This document shows, one piece after another, positions 1 to 7,839 of a stretch of 24,138 nucleotides of DNA. The translations under genes were made by a program, and so were the position numbers. The notes below the pieces were generated by a model. The model was not told where the DNA came from. It did not search any database and saw nothing but the letters and a program-made list of their open reading frames with translations. The DNA comes from an uncultured Acetatifactor sp. GTDB lineage: Bacteria > Bacillota > Clostridia > Lachnospirales > Lachnospiraceae. The stretch spans positions 1 through 24,138 of the forward strand of contig CAKSAM010000036.1 of assembly GCA_934436245.1 (NCBI GenBank), given 5' to 3'. How positions within the stretch are numbered: position 1 is the stretch's first letter; each line of letters starts with the position of its first letter.

Positions 1-64
1 TTGTAGCTAGCATCCGAGTCCGGGGTGGGCAGCCCTTTCTGCGTGGATTTTACGGCAACCCTAC

Positions 65-222
65 GTTACGAGCCATGAACTCAATTCATAAATGTGTCGC
101 AAAGGGCGCTCCACATTTATTTCATTGACGGCTGTCGCCTTATATAGTCAAAAACAAAAACAGCGACTTGTGAGCAAGCTCCCAGATCGCTGTTTCCGTT
201 TTGACTATGCATGGCTCGTAAC
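65..222. repeat. Nested inverted-repeat element (MITE/REP-like or structured RNA)
   Basis: The outer arms are a perfect 13-bp inverted repeat: GTTACGAGCCATG at 65-77 and its complement at 210-222. Inside are two hairpins. One has ATAAATGTG (88-96) pairing with CACATTTAT (112-120). The other is a long imperfect stem of about 22 bp, from ATAGTC...CAGCGA (144-166) to TCGCTG...GACTAT (187-208). The whole could fold as a three-way junction. The core ACAGCGA...TCGCTGT hairpin recurs, in the opposite orientation, at 23577-23610. No protein-coding frame is convincing here. It may be a small non-autonomous mobile repeat, an intergenic structured RNA, or an elaborate terminator of the gene left of the window. 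The pairing is seen directly; the role is inference. Confidence 0.6.
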
Positions 223-238
223 TCTCAATTTACATCAC

Positions 239-267
239 TTGTGGTATGCTACATTTTTTGATAAAAT
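239..267 (+). promoter_or_regulatory. Candidate sigma-70-type promoter for the DUF1015 gene
   Basis: TTGTGG (239-244) is followed by a 17-bp spacer and TAAAAT (262-267), about 30 bp before the start codon. The -10 matches consensus at five of six bases and the -35 at only three. It lies just outside the right arm of the nested inverted repeat, so transcription would start after that element. Confidence 0.35.
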
Positions 268-297
268 AGAAATAACTAAGTATTCAGGAGGTAGAAC

Positions 298-1539
298 ATG
301 GCACATATCAGACCCTTTATGGCATATCGTCCCTGCAAGGGGATGGAAGAAAAAATCGCAGCACTTCCTTATGATGTATACAACAGACAGGAAGCCGGTG
401 AAGTGGTAGGGAAGAATCCGGAATCTTTTTTAGCGATCGATCGGGCTGAAACACAATTTGGATCGGATGTAGATACTTACGCCCCCTGCGTTTATGAAAA
501 AGCGGATCAGATGCTTCAGGAAAAAATCCAGGAAGGAAAGTTTGTAAAGGATCCGACTCCATGCTTTTATTTATATGAGCTGACAATGGATAGAAACAGC
601 CAGACCGGTGTGGTGGCCTGTGCGTCAATAGATGATTATTTGAACAATGTGATTAAAAAGCATGAGAATACCAGAGCGGATAAGGAAGAGGATCGTATAC
701 GACATGTAGATACCTGCAGCATGCAGACCGGACCGATTTTTCTGGCGTATCGGGCACAGAAAGATTTAAAATGTAAAATTGCTGATATGAAAAAGCAGTC
801 TCCGGTGTATGATTTTATCAGTGAGGATGGTATCAGACATCGTGTGTGGGTGATCTCGAAAGAAACGGATGTAGTGATGATTGAGGATGCATTTGCAAAA
901 ATACCGGCGATTTATATTGCGGATGGTCATCATCGGTGTGCTTCTGCGGTAAAGGTTGGATTAAAGAGAAGAGCAGAACATCCGGATTATACCGGCAATG
1001 AGGAATTCAATTATTTCCTTTCTGTAATATTCCCGGATGACGAACTGCGGATTCTGGACTATAATCGTGTGGTGAAAGACCTGAACGGTATGGATAAGGA
1101 AATGTTTCTTGCAGAAGTAGAGAAATGCTTTAAAATAGAGAAAATAGGACAGACACCCTGCAGACCGGCAAAAAAGGGGACTTTTGGCATGTATCTGGAG
1201 AATGAATGGTACTGTCTGGAAGCAAAAGAAAAAATTATGAGCCGGGATGCGGTAGGGGGATTAGATGTATCCATTTTACAGGAGTATCTACTGACACCGA
1301 TTCTTGGAATTCAGGATCCGAAGACAGATAAGAGAATTGATTTTGTCGGAGGCATCCGGGGACTTAAAGAACTGGAACGGAGAGTACATACGGACATGAA
1401 GGTGGCGTTCTCAATGTATCCCACATCCATTGCAGAGCTTTTTGCGGTGGCGGATGCGGGGAGACTGATGCCTCCAAAGTCCACATGGTTTGAGCCAAAG
1501 CTGCGAAGCGGGCTGTTCCTGCATGAGATAGAGCGGTAA
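298..1539 (+). CDS. DUF1015 family protein
   Basis: A 413-residue soluble protein recognised as the DUF1015 family. The N-terminus begins IRPFMAYRP, followed by ALPYDVYNRQEA, and residues 209-213 form the characteristic DGHHR string in IADGHHRCASA. There is no signal peptide or membrane segment. The ATG at 298 is well placed after AGGAGG (287-292). The molecular function of the family is not firmly known to me. From memory, clostridial members often sit beside serA/serC, and the DGHHR motif recalls ParB/Srx-fold serine kinases such as SerK/SbnI; that link is a hypothesis. glgB follows after 69 bp, so co-transcription is possible. Family assignment is confident; function is not. Confidence 0.85.
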   Translation: MAHIRPFMAYRPCKGMEEKIAALPYDVYNRQEAGEVVGKNPESFLAIDRAETQFGSDVDTYAPCVYEKADQMLQEKIQEGKFVKDPTPCFYLYELTMDRNSQTGVVACASIDDYLNNVIKKHENTRADKEEDRIRHVDTCSMQTGPIFLAYRAQKDLKCKIADMKKQSPVYDFISEDGIRHRVWVISKETDVVMIEDAFAKIPAIYIADGHHRCASAVKVGLKRRAEHPDYTGNEEFNYFLSVIFPDDELRILDYNRVVKDLNGMDKEMFLAEVEKCFKIEKIGQTPCRPAKKGTFGMYLENEWYCLEAKEKIMSRDAVGGLDVSILQEYLLTPILGIQDPKTDKRIDFVGGIRGLKELERRVHTDMKVAFSMYPTSIAELFAVADAGRLMPPKSTWFEPKLRSGLFLHEIER

Positions 1540-1608
1540 TCCGCAGGGTTTTTAAAGGCAAAAATGACAGAATAGAATGCAGCAATCGCGCCGCAGAAAA
1601 GAGGGAGT

Positions 1609-3945
1609 ATGACAAATAAACTTTACAAATTAATGAACTGGCCCAAAATAGAAGAGATTACTTATTCCGAAAGTGATAATCCCCATGAATTGTTAGGACC
1701 CCATAAGCAGGGCAGCAAAATGCTGGTACAGGCATTCTTCCCAGGAGCGGAAAAAGTGACAATCCACTGGAAGAAGACCGGACAGGTAGGCGAAGCCTTC
1801 ATGGCGGATGTACCCATGGAACTGGCGGATGAAGAGGGGTACTTTGCAGCACTGGTGAACGCAGGAAAAATGGCACCCTATGAGTATGTAGTGGAATATG
1901 GAAAGACAGAAGAACGTGAAGCCCATAGAATGATCTGCGGTGATGCATACCGACATGTTCCCCAGATCACAAAAGAAGATATGGATCGTTTTGCCAACGG
2001 GATTCATTATACTATTTATGAAAAACTGGGGGCACATCCGATGGAACTGGATGGGGACGAAGGAACTTATTTTGCGGTGTGGGCTCCGAATGCCATGCGT
2101 ATCAGTGTAGTGGGCGACTTTAACGGATGGGACGGACGAATCCATCAAATGAGAAGATTGGGAGATTCCGGTATCTTTGAACTGTTTGTCCCGGGAGCGG
2201 AAGCTGGAGATTGTTATAAGTATGAACTTAAGCTCAAAGGGGGACTGACCTATCTCAAGGCTGATCCATACGGTAATGCTGCACAGAAGAGACCAGAGAC
2301 GGCTTCTGTGATCGCAGATATTCGGAAATTTGAATGGGAAGACAGAGATTTTCTGAAGAATCGTGAAAACTTTCAGTGTGGCAATGCACCTGTCAGCGTT
2401 TATGAAATGTATCTTGGCAGCTTTGCAGCACCGGAAGAGGGACAGGATTATGCAGGCTATCGTCAGATCGCACCCGAAGTTATTGCGTATGTAAAGAAGA
2501 TGGGATATACCCATGTGGAACTGATGCCTGTTATGGAACATCCACTGGATGCTTCCTGGGGCTATCAGGTGATCGGCTATTATGCACCTACGGCGAGATA
2601 CGGTACTCCGGAAGATTTTATGTTTTTTGTAAATGAACTGCATAAGGCGGGGATCGGTGTGATCCTTGACTGGGTTCCTGCGCATTTCCCGAGGGATTCT
2701 TATGGATTGTCCGCATTCGACGGCACCTGTCTTTATGAGCATCAGGATCCCAGACAGGGCAGTCATCCGCACTGGGGCACCCTGATCTACAATTATGGTC
2801 GTCCCCAGGTATCGAACTATCTGATCGCCAATGCGCTGTTCTGGGTGGAGAAATATCATGCGGACGGTATCCGTATGGATGCGGTGGCCAGCATGCTTTA
2901 TCTGGATTACGGCAGACAGGACGGAGAATGGATTCCCAATATGTACGGTGGCAACGAGAATCTGGAAGCCATTGAACTGATCAAACACTTAAATTCCATC
3001 CTGAAAAAGAGAGATCCCGGGGTATTATCCATCGCAGAGGAGAGTACGGCATTCCCCCTGATCACCGGTTCCCTGGAAGAGGGGGGACTTGGCTTTGATC
3101 TGAAGTGGAATATGGGATTCATGAACGATTATCTGGATTATATCAAATACGATCCGTACTTTAGAAGCCACCATCACGGAGAACTTACCTTCAGCATGAT
3201 CTATGCCTACAGCGAGAAATTCATGCTGGTATTTTCCCATGATGAAGTAGTACACGGCAAAGGAACTCTGCTCGGCAAGATGCCCGGTGACAGAGCACAG
3301 AAGCTTGCCAACTTACGATTGACGTACGGCTATATGATGACTCACCCCGGGAAAAAGCTCCTCTTCATGGGACAGGATCTGGCAGAAGAGAACGAATGGA
3401 ATGAAATGCGCCAGGTGGAATGGCAGCTGCAGGAACAGAAGGAAAATGCCGGTATTCAGCGACTGGTGAAAGACCTGAACACTCTCTATAGAGAGAACAA
3501 GGCATTGTCTGAATGTGATGATCAGGCGAAGGGATTCCAATGGATGAATGAGATTTCCTCAAATGAATGTTATGTAAGCTTCGTACGCAAAGGGGAAGCA
3601 GCAGAGGAAATGTTACTGGTCGTAGCAAACTTTTCCGGTGTGCCCAGAGAGATTACTACCGGTGTACCTTATGAGGGAAAATACAAGGAGATCCTGAACA
3701 CGGATGCTGTCTGTTATGGTGGTACCGGTGTGGTCAATGACCGTGTGAAACGGGCAGAGGATGTGGAATGGGATGATAAGAAACAGTCTGTTACTGTGAA
3801 ACTGGCACCGTTATCCTTAAGCATTCTGCAGTTTGTTCCTTATACCGAAGCGGAACTGGAGAAAGTGATCGAGAAGCGTATCCGTAAAAACACGCCCATT
3901 CGTAAGACAATGGACAAAACAACAAAAAAGAAACAGGAGAAATAA
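1609..3945 (+). CDS. glgB: 1,4-alpha-glucan branching enzyme
   Basis: The cytoplasmic GH13 enzyme that cuts alpha-1,4-glucan chains and rejoins them by alpha-1,6 links during glycogen synthesis. At 778 residues it is slightly longer than the usual 630-730. The N-terminal part carries CBM48-like modules (VWAPNAMRISVVGDFNGWDG), then the barrel with NELHKAGIGVILDWVPAHFP. Catalytic residues align with E. coli GlgB: nucleophile D424 in GIRMDAVASM, acid E477 in IAEEST, and D545 in FSHDEVVHGK, with the same spacing. The last ~30 residues form a lysine-rich tail (KKKQEK end) beyond the enzyme fold. A GAGGGAGT ribosome site precedes the ATG. No glgC, glgA or glgP lies within the window, so it is an isolated glycogen gene here. 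mscS follows after 6 bp. Confidence 0.96.
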   Translation: MTNKLYKLMNWPKIEEITYSESDNPHELLGPHKQGSKMLVQAFFPGAEKVTIHWKKTGQVGEAFMADVPMELADEEGYFAALVNAGKMAPYEYVVEYGKTEEREAHRMICGDAYRHVPQITKEDMDRFANGIHYTIYEKLGAHPMELDGDEGTYFAVWAPNAMRISVVGDFNGWDGRIHQMRRLGDSGIFELFVPGAEAGDCYKYELKLKGGLTYLKADPYGNAAQKRPETASVIADIRKFEWEDRDFLKNRENFQCGNAPVSVYEMYLGSFAAPEEGQDYAGYRQIAPEVIAYVKKMGYTHVELMPVMEHPLDASWGYQVIGYYAPTARYGTPEDFMFFVNELHKAGIGVILDWVPAHFPRDSYGLSAFDGTCLYEHQDPRQGSHPHWGTLIYNYGRPQVSNYLIANALFWVEKYHADGIRMDAVASMLYLDYGRQDGEWIPNMYGGNENLEAIELIKHLNSILKKRDPGVLSIAEESTAFPLITGSLEEGGLGFDLKWNMGFMNDYLDYIKYDPYFRSHHHGELTFSMIYAYSEKFMLVFSHDEVVHGKGTLLGKMPGDRAQKLANLRLTYGYMMTHPGKKLLFMGQDLAEENEWNEMRQVEWQLQEQKENAGIQRLVKDLNTLYRENKALSECDDQAKGFQWMNEISSNECYVSFVRKGEAAEEMLLVVANFSGVPREITTGVPYEGKYKEILNTDAVCYGGTGVVNDRVKRAEDVEWDDKKQSVTVKLAPLSLSILQFVPYTEAELEKVIEKRIRKNTPIRKTMDKTTKKKQEK

Positions 3946-3951
3946 GGCAGC

Positions 3952-4809
3952 ATGGATCTGACAGATAACGTAATTGAAGAGGTACAGGCAAAGGAGGGAC
4001 TGATCAGCTCCTTTCTGAATACACTTCCGGAAAAAGCTTTGAATCTGGGAATCCGGATTGTCCTTGCCCTGGTTTTCTTCTTTATCGGTATGCAGCTGAT
4101 CAAACTGATCCGTAAGATCATCCGAAAATCCATGAACCGGGCGGGAGCGGAGACTGGAGTGATCCAGTTCGTGGATTCTTTTGTAAAAGCTTCCTTATAT
4201 ATTATACTGATCCTGACACTGGCGTCCTCCTTCGGCGTGGACGCAGCCAGTATTGTGGCGTTGCTGGGATCGGCAGGTGTGGCAATTGGTCTGGCGGTGC
4301 AGGGAAGTCTGTCTAATCTGGCAGGTGGAGTACTGATTTTATTGTTGAAACCGTTTAAGGTGGGAGATTACATTGTGGAAGGCTCCTCCGGTAAGGAAGG
4401 TACCGTAAAAGAGATCCAGATCTTCTATACAAAGCTGTTAACCTATGACAATCAGACAGTCATTCTGCCTAACGGTAATCTTGCCAACAATACTATCGTG
4501 AATGTTACCGCAGCGGAATGCAGACGCTGTGATGTGACAGTATCTGTCGCTTACAGCGCAGATCTGAAGAAAGCGAAGGAAGTCCTGACAAAGATGCTTT
4601 CCGAGGATCCGGATATCATGAAGGATAGGGATCATTTTGTATTTGTGGATGCACTGGCAGATTCCGGAATCAATCTCTGCGTACGCTGCTGGTTCAAAAA
4701 CGAGGATTTCTGGAAGGGAAAATGGCGGATCACGGAACAGTGCAAGTATACACTGGATGAGGCCGGTATTGAGATTCCGTTCCCCCAGATGGATGTACAC
4801 ATGCGGTAA
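3952..4809 (+). CDS. MscS-family small-conductance mechanosensitive channel
   Basis: A membrane channel expected to open under membrane tension and release solutes on osmotic downshock. At 285 residues it has the size of E. coli MscS. Membrane segments lie at about 31-51, 77-95 and 99-133. The third is the pore helix, with the typical Gly/Ala pattern LLGSAGVAIGLAVQGSL, SNLAGG and then KPFKVGDYI. The rest (about 140-285) is the beta domain and C-terminal cytoplasmic cage, including TYDNQTVILPNGNLANN. The ribosome site overlaps the end of glgB and the gap is 6 bp, so the two genes are almost surely co-transcribed. That pairing might link glycogen turnover with osmotic control, but only the adjacency is seen. 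Confidence 0.93.
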   Translation: MDLTDNVIEEVQAKEGLISSFLNTLPEKALNLGIRIVLALVFFFIGMQLIKLIRKIIRKSMNRAGAETGVIQFVDSFVKASLYIILILTLASSFGVDAASIVALLGSAGVAIGLAVQGSLSNLAGGVLILLLKPFKVGDYIVEGSSGKEGTVKEIQIFYTKLLTYDNQTVILPNGNLANNTIVNVTAAECRRCDVTVSVAYSADLKKAKEVLTKMLSEDPDIMKDRDHFVFVDALADSGINLCVRCWFKNEDFWKGKWRITEQCKYTLDEAGIEIPFPQMDVHMR

Positions 4810-4822
4810 ATGAAAATAGTTA

Positions 4823-4851
4823 TTGAATTTTGCAGGCGATGATGATAATAT
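4823..4851 (+). promoter_or_regulatory. Weak candidate promoter upstream of the BMP lipoprotein gene
   Basis: TTGAAT (4823-4828) and TAATAT (4846-4851) are 17 bp apart, each with four of six consensus bases. The 93-bp gap between mscS and the binding-protein gene is AT-rich. It also contains a 7-bp inverted repeat, ATTGAAT (4822-4828) and ATTCAAT (4862-4868), which could be an operator. No purine riboswitch core was recognised here. Confidence 0.3.
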
Positions 4852-4902
4852 TACCGTTGTGATTCAATGTTTCAATATTTACATTTTTAGGAGGAAAAAA
4901 TT

Positions 4903-6087
4903 ATGAAAAAGTTTCTGGCACTTGCACTTGCATCTGTCATGGCTGTTTCTCTGGTAGCATGTGGCAGCACCAACAATGCTGATACCAATGTAGAATCCAG
5001 TGCAGCAGCTACCACCACTGCAGCAGCTACAGAGAGCGGCAGTGAAGAGCCCGGTCTGAAGATCGCTATCGTATCCAGCCCCTCCGGCGTGGATGATGGT
5101 TCTTTCAACCAGGATAACTACAACGGTGTCCTGAAGTTCATCGAAGAGAATCCAAATGCAACCGTAACTCCCATCCGCGAGGAGACCGGTGACAGCGCAG
5201 CAGCAGTTCAGGCAGTCGCTGATGTTGTAGCTGATTATGATGTTATTGTATGCTGTGGTTTCCAGTTCGCAGGCATCGGCAATCTGGCACAGGAGAATCC
5301 GGATACCAAGTTTATCCTGATCGATTCCTGGCCTGCCATTGACGGTACTGAAGTAACTGCTGATCAGGTGATCGACAATGTATACGCTGCTTACTATGCT
5401 GAGCAGGAGAGCGGTTTCTATGCAGGTATGGCTGCAGCTCTGTCTACCACCACAGGTAAGGTAGCAGCAGTAAATGGTATCGCATATCCTTCCAACGTTA
5501 ACTATCAGTATGGTTTCGAGTGCGGTGTTAAGTATGTGAACGGTACCGAAGGCATGAATGTAGAAGTAGTAGAGCTTCCTTCTTATGCAGGAACCGATAT
5601 TAAAGGCGTAAATGTAGGCGGTAACTATGTTGGCAACTTCTCTGATGAAGCTACTGGTAAGGTACTGGGCAATGCTCTGATCGCTGAAGGTGTGGACATC
5701 CTGTTCGTAGCAGCAGGTGGTTCCGGTAACGGTGTATTCACTGCTGCCAAGGAGGCTGACGGTGTTAAGGTGATCGGTTGTGATGTTGACCAGTATGATG
5801 ACGGTGCAAACGGCGACAGCAATATCGTTCTGACCAGTGGTCTGAAGGTAATGCATGATACTGTTTACAACGTACTGAACGAAGTAAAGGATGGTTCCTT
5901 CAAGGGTGCTAATGTGACTCTGACCGCAGCAGATGATGCTACCGGTTTCGTAAGTGAGGAAGGCAGATGTCAGCTCACCGCAGAGGCTATTGAGAAGATC
6001 AGTGCAGCACAGGCTCTGTTAAAGGAAGGCAAGATCGTTCCTGCGGCAAACTTTAACGGCGTAACTCCGGAGACCTTTACCTGGTAG
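4903..6087 (+). CDS. BMP-family substrate-binding lipoprotein (nucleoside-type ABC importer)
   Basis: The extracellular receptor of the importer encoded downstream. A signal peptide ends in lipobox LVAC, with lipidated C20, followed by a Ser/Ala/Thr-rich linker to about residue 48. The mature part is the BMP/Med fold (PF02608): IAIVSSPSGVDDGSFNQ, a central VCCGFQFAG segment, VAAGGSGNGVFTAA, and VIGCDVDQYDDG near the ligand site. Family members such as BmpA/PnrA bind purine or pyrimidine nucleosides; the substrate here is inferred. AGGAGG precedes the ATG ideally. Codons are strongly biased, as in a highly expressed gene. A hairpin and a palindromic repeat separate it from the ATPase gene, consistent with extra production of the receptor. 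Confidence 0.93.
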   Translation: MKKFLALALASVMAVSLVACGSTNNADTNVESSAAATTTAAATESGSEEPGLKIAIVSSPSGVDDGSFNQDNYNGVLKFIEENPNATVTPIREETGDSAAAVQAVADVVADYDVIVCCGFQFAGIGNLAQENPDTKFILIDSWPAIDGTEVTADQVIDNVYAAYYAEQESGFYAGMAAALSTTTGKVAAVNGIAYPSNVNYQYGFECGVKYVNGTEGMNVEVVELPSYAGTDIKGVNVGGNYVGNFSDEATGKVLGNALIAEGVDILFVAAGGSGNGVFTAAKEADGVKVIGCDVDQYDDGANGDSNIVLTSGLKVMHDTVYNVLNEVKDGSFKGANVTLTAADDATGFVSEEGRCQLTAEAIEKISAAQALLKEGKIVPAANFNGVTPETFTW

Positions 6088-6102
6088 GAAGAATGAATTC
6101 AC

Positions 6103-6135
6103 AAGAAGGTGATGGTGAGGAACTGTCACCTTCTT
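6103..6135 (+). terminator. Hairpin after the BMP gene (partial terminator or mRNA-stabilising stem)
   Basis: AAGAAGGTGA (6103-6112) pairs perfectly with TCACCTTCTT (6126-6135) across a 13-base loop. The following bases (CTTGTATTTG) are only moderately T-rich, so termination is probably partial. It lies 15 bp after the stop codon of the binding-protein gene, where ABC operons often lower expression of the downstream genes. Confidence 0.6.
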
Positions 6136-6144
6136 CTTGTATTT

Positions 6145-6242
6145 GTAACTATTCAGAGCCATGCAAATCATGTCGATGTGTGCGTCGAATGCTTGCATTG
6201 GTAAGAACATTTGACATGATTTATGTAGTTCTGAACAGTTAC
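6145..6242. repeat. ~98-bp imperfect palindrome with ~30-bp arms
   Basis: The left arm begins GTAACTATTCAGAGCCATGC and ends AAATCATGTC (6145-6174). The right arm at 6213-6242 is its imperfect complement, with the outer GTAACT.TTCAGA and inner AAATCATGTC blocks conserved. Within the loop, AATGC (6189-6193) pairs with GCATT (6195-6199). The end sequence, GTAAC followed by GAGCCATGC, resembles the outer arm of the element at 65-222 (GTTACGAGCCATG then C). It sits between the binding-protein hairpin and the ATPase start codon. It could be a small mobile palindromic repeat or an intercistronic RNA structure. Confidence 0.6.
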
Positions 6243-6290
6243 AGCTAATTGCTGCTACTTGCAGGAAAATGTACAGAAATGAGGATGAAC

Positions 6291-7835
6291 ATGTCGGAAT
6301 ATATTGTTGAGATGAAACATATCACCAAACGCTTTCCCGGGATCGTAGCCAACGACGATGTGACGATTCAGATCAAAAAGGGTGAGATATTTGCCTTGTT
6401 GGGAGAGAATGGTGCCGGAAAATCCACCTTAATGAGTATGCTGTTCGGAATGTACGAGCCGGATGAAGGAGAAATCTATATCCGGGGCGAGAAGGTAAAA
6501 ATGGAATCCCCCAACCATGCCACTAAATTAAATATCGGCATGGTACATCAGCATTTCAAACTGGTATCCAACTACACTATTGCAGAGAATATTGTTATGG
6601 GTATGGAGCCGGTGAAGAAGGTGCTGGGTTGTATTCCGGTAGTGGATATGAAAAAGGCAAATCAGGATATCCGCAATCTTTCGGAGAAATACGGACTGGC
6701 AGTGAATCCTACCGACGTGATCAGTGATATTAATGTCTCTACCCAGCAGAGAGTAGAGATCTTAAAAATGCTTTACAGAGAAGCAGAAATCCTTATTTTC
6801 GATGAACCCACAGCAGTTCTGACACCACAGGAGATCGACTTTTTATTAGACATTATCAAATCTCTGCGGGATGACGGCAAGACCATCATCTTAATCACAC
6901 ATAAACTGGAAGAGATCAAACGTATTGCAGACAGATGCGCGATCCTGAACAGAGGACGTCTGATGGATGTTATGGACGTGGCAACCACATCCACCAAAGT
7001 CATGGCAAATAAAATGGTAGGCCGTGAAGTGAATTTCGAGACAGAAAAAGAACCTGCAAAACCGGGAAAGACCATCCTTGATATACAGCACCTGAATATC
7101 TATAACAAACAGGATTTCCAGGTGGTAAAGGATGTATCCCTGGAGGTGCATTCCGGAGAGATCGTAGCCATTGCCGGAGTGGCAGGCAATGGACAGGTAG
7201 AGATCGCAGATGCCATAGCAGGACTGGTGCCGGTGCGCTCCGGCAAGATCCTGTTAAACGGCAGGGACATTACAAATCTGTCCATCAGGGAGCGTACAAC
7301 GGAAGGAATTTCCTATATTCCCGAGGACAGACAGAATTACGGACTGGTCATGGATTTTACCCTTTCGGAGAATCTGGCACTTCGCAATTATTATAAGGAG
7401 CCATTCTGCCATAAGGGAGTACTGGACCAGAAGATTTTTGAAGACAACAGTGAAAAACTGATAGAAAAATACGATATCCGGAGCGGACAGGGCAGCAAGA
7501 CGGTGGTACGCTCCATGAGCGGCGGCAATCAGCAGAAAGCTATCATTGCCAGAGAAGTAGAACAGGATTCTGCCCTGATGATCTTCGTGCAGCCCACCCG
7601 GGGACTGGATATCGGTGCCATAGAGAACATTCACAAGCAGATCATTGCGGAGAGAGACAAGGGAAAGGCAATTCTTCTGATCTCTCTGGAACTGGATGAG
7701 ATCATGAACTGTGCGGATACCATTGCTGTTATTTATAATGGAAGTATACAGAAGATCGCCAAAGCCAGTGAACTGACAACCAATCAGGTGGGTGAGTTCA
7801 TGATGGGCGTAAAAAATAAGGAGAAGGAGGCATAA
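6291..7835 (+). CDS. ABC importer ATPase with two nucleotide-binding domains (nucleoside-type)
   Basis: The energising subunit of the BMP importer, of the RbsA/NupA/YufO type. I place the start at ATG 6291, preceded by GAGGA five bases upstream, giving 514 residues. In-frame TTG 6249 and ATGs 6279 and 6285 lack a better site. NBD1 (about 1-235) has Walker A GENGAGKST at 38-46 and Walker B LIFDEPTAVLTPQE. Its signature region reads INVSTQQ at 147-153 instead of the usual LSVGxQQ. NBD2 has the family-typical degenerate Walker A (GVAGNGQVEIADA), an intact MSGGNQQ signature, and QPTRGLD in place of a normal Walker B. The first permease gene starts 4 bp after the stop. Confidence 0.93.
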   Translation: MSEYIVEMKHITKRFPGIVANDDVTIQIKKGEIFALLGENGAGKSTLMSMLFGMYEPDEGEIYIRGEKVKMESPNHATKLNIGMVHQHFKLVSNYTIAENIVMGMEPVKKVLGCIPVVDMKKANQDIRNLSEKYGLAVNPTDVISDINVSTQQRVEILKMLYREAEILIFDEPTAVLTPQEIDFLLDIIKSLRDDGKTIILITHKLEEIKRIADRCAILNRGRLMDVMDVATTSTKVMANKMVGREVNFETEKEPAKPGKTILDIQHLNIYNKQDFQVVKDVSLEVHSGEIVAIAGVAGNGQVEIADAIAGLVPVRSGKILLNGRDITNLSIRERTTEGISYIPEDRQNYGLVMDFTLSENLALRNYYKEPFCHKGVLDQKIFEDNSEKLIEKYDIRSGQGSKTVVRSMSGGNQQKAIIAREVEQDSALMIFVQPTRGLDIGAIENIHKQIIAERDKGKAILLISLELDEIMNCADTIAVIYNGSIQKIAKASELTTNQVGEFMMGVKNKEKEA

Positions 7836-7839
7836 GACC

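Noticed and set aside
92..409. 105-residue plus-strand reading frame
   Set aside because: It runs through the nested palindrome and overlaps the start of the DUF1015 gene in another frame, with no ribosome site.
1693..2988. 431-residue minus-strand reading frame
   Set aside because: It lies entirely within glgB, has no family resemblance or ribosome site, and glgB carries all catalytic motifs.
4810..4902. Purine riboswitch before the nucleoside-type importer
   Set aside because: The gap is short and none of the conserved junction or loop sequences are recognisable.
4879..5856. 325-residue minus-strand reading frame
   Set aside because: Antisense shadow of the BMP lipoprotein gene, created by its biased codon use; the composition is Cys/Ile/Thr-rich and unlike a real protein.
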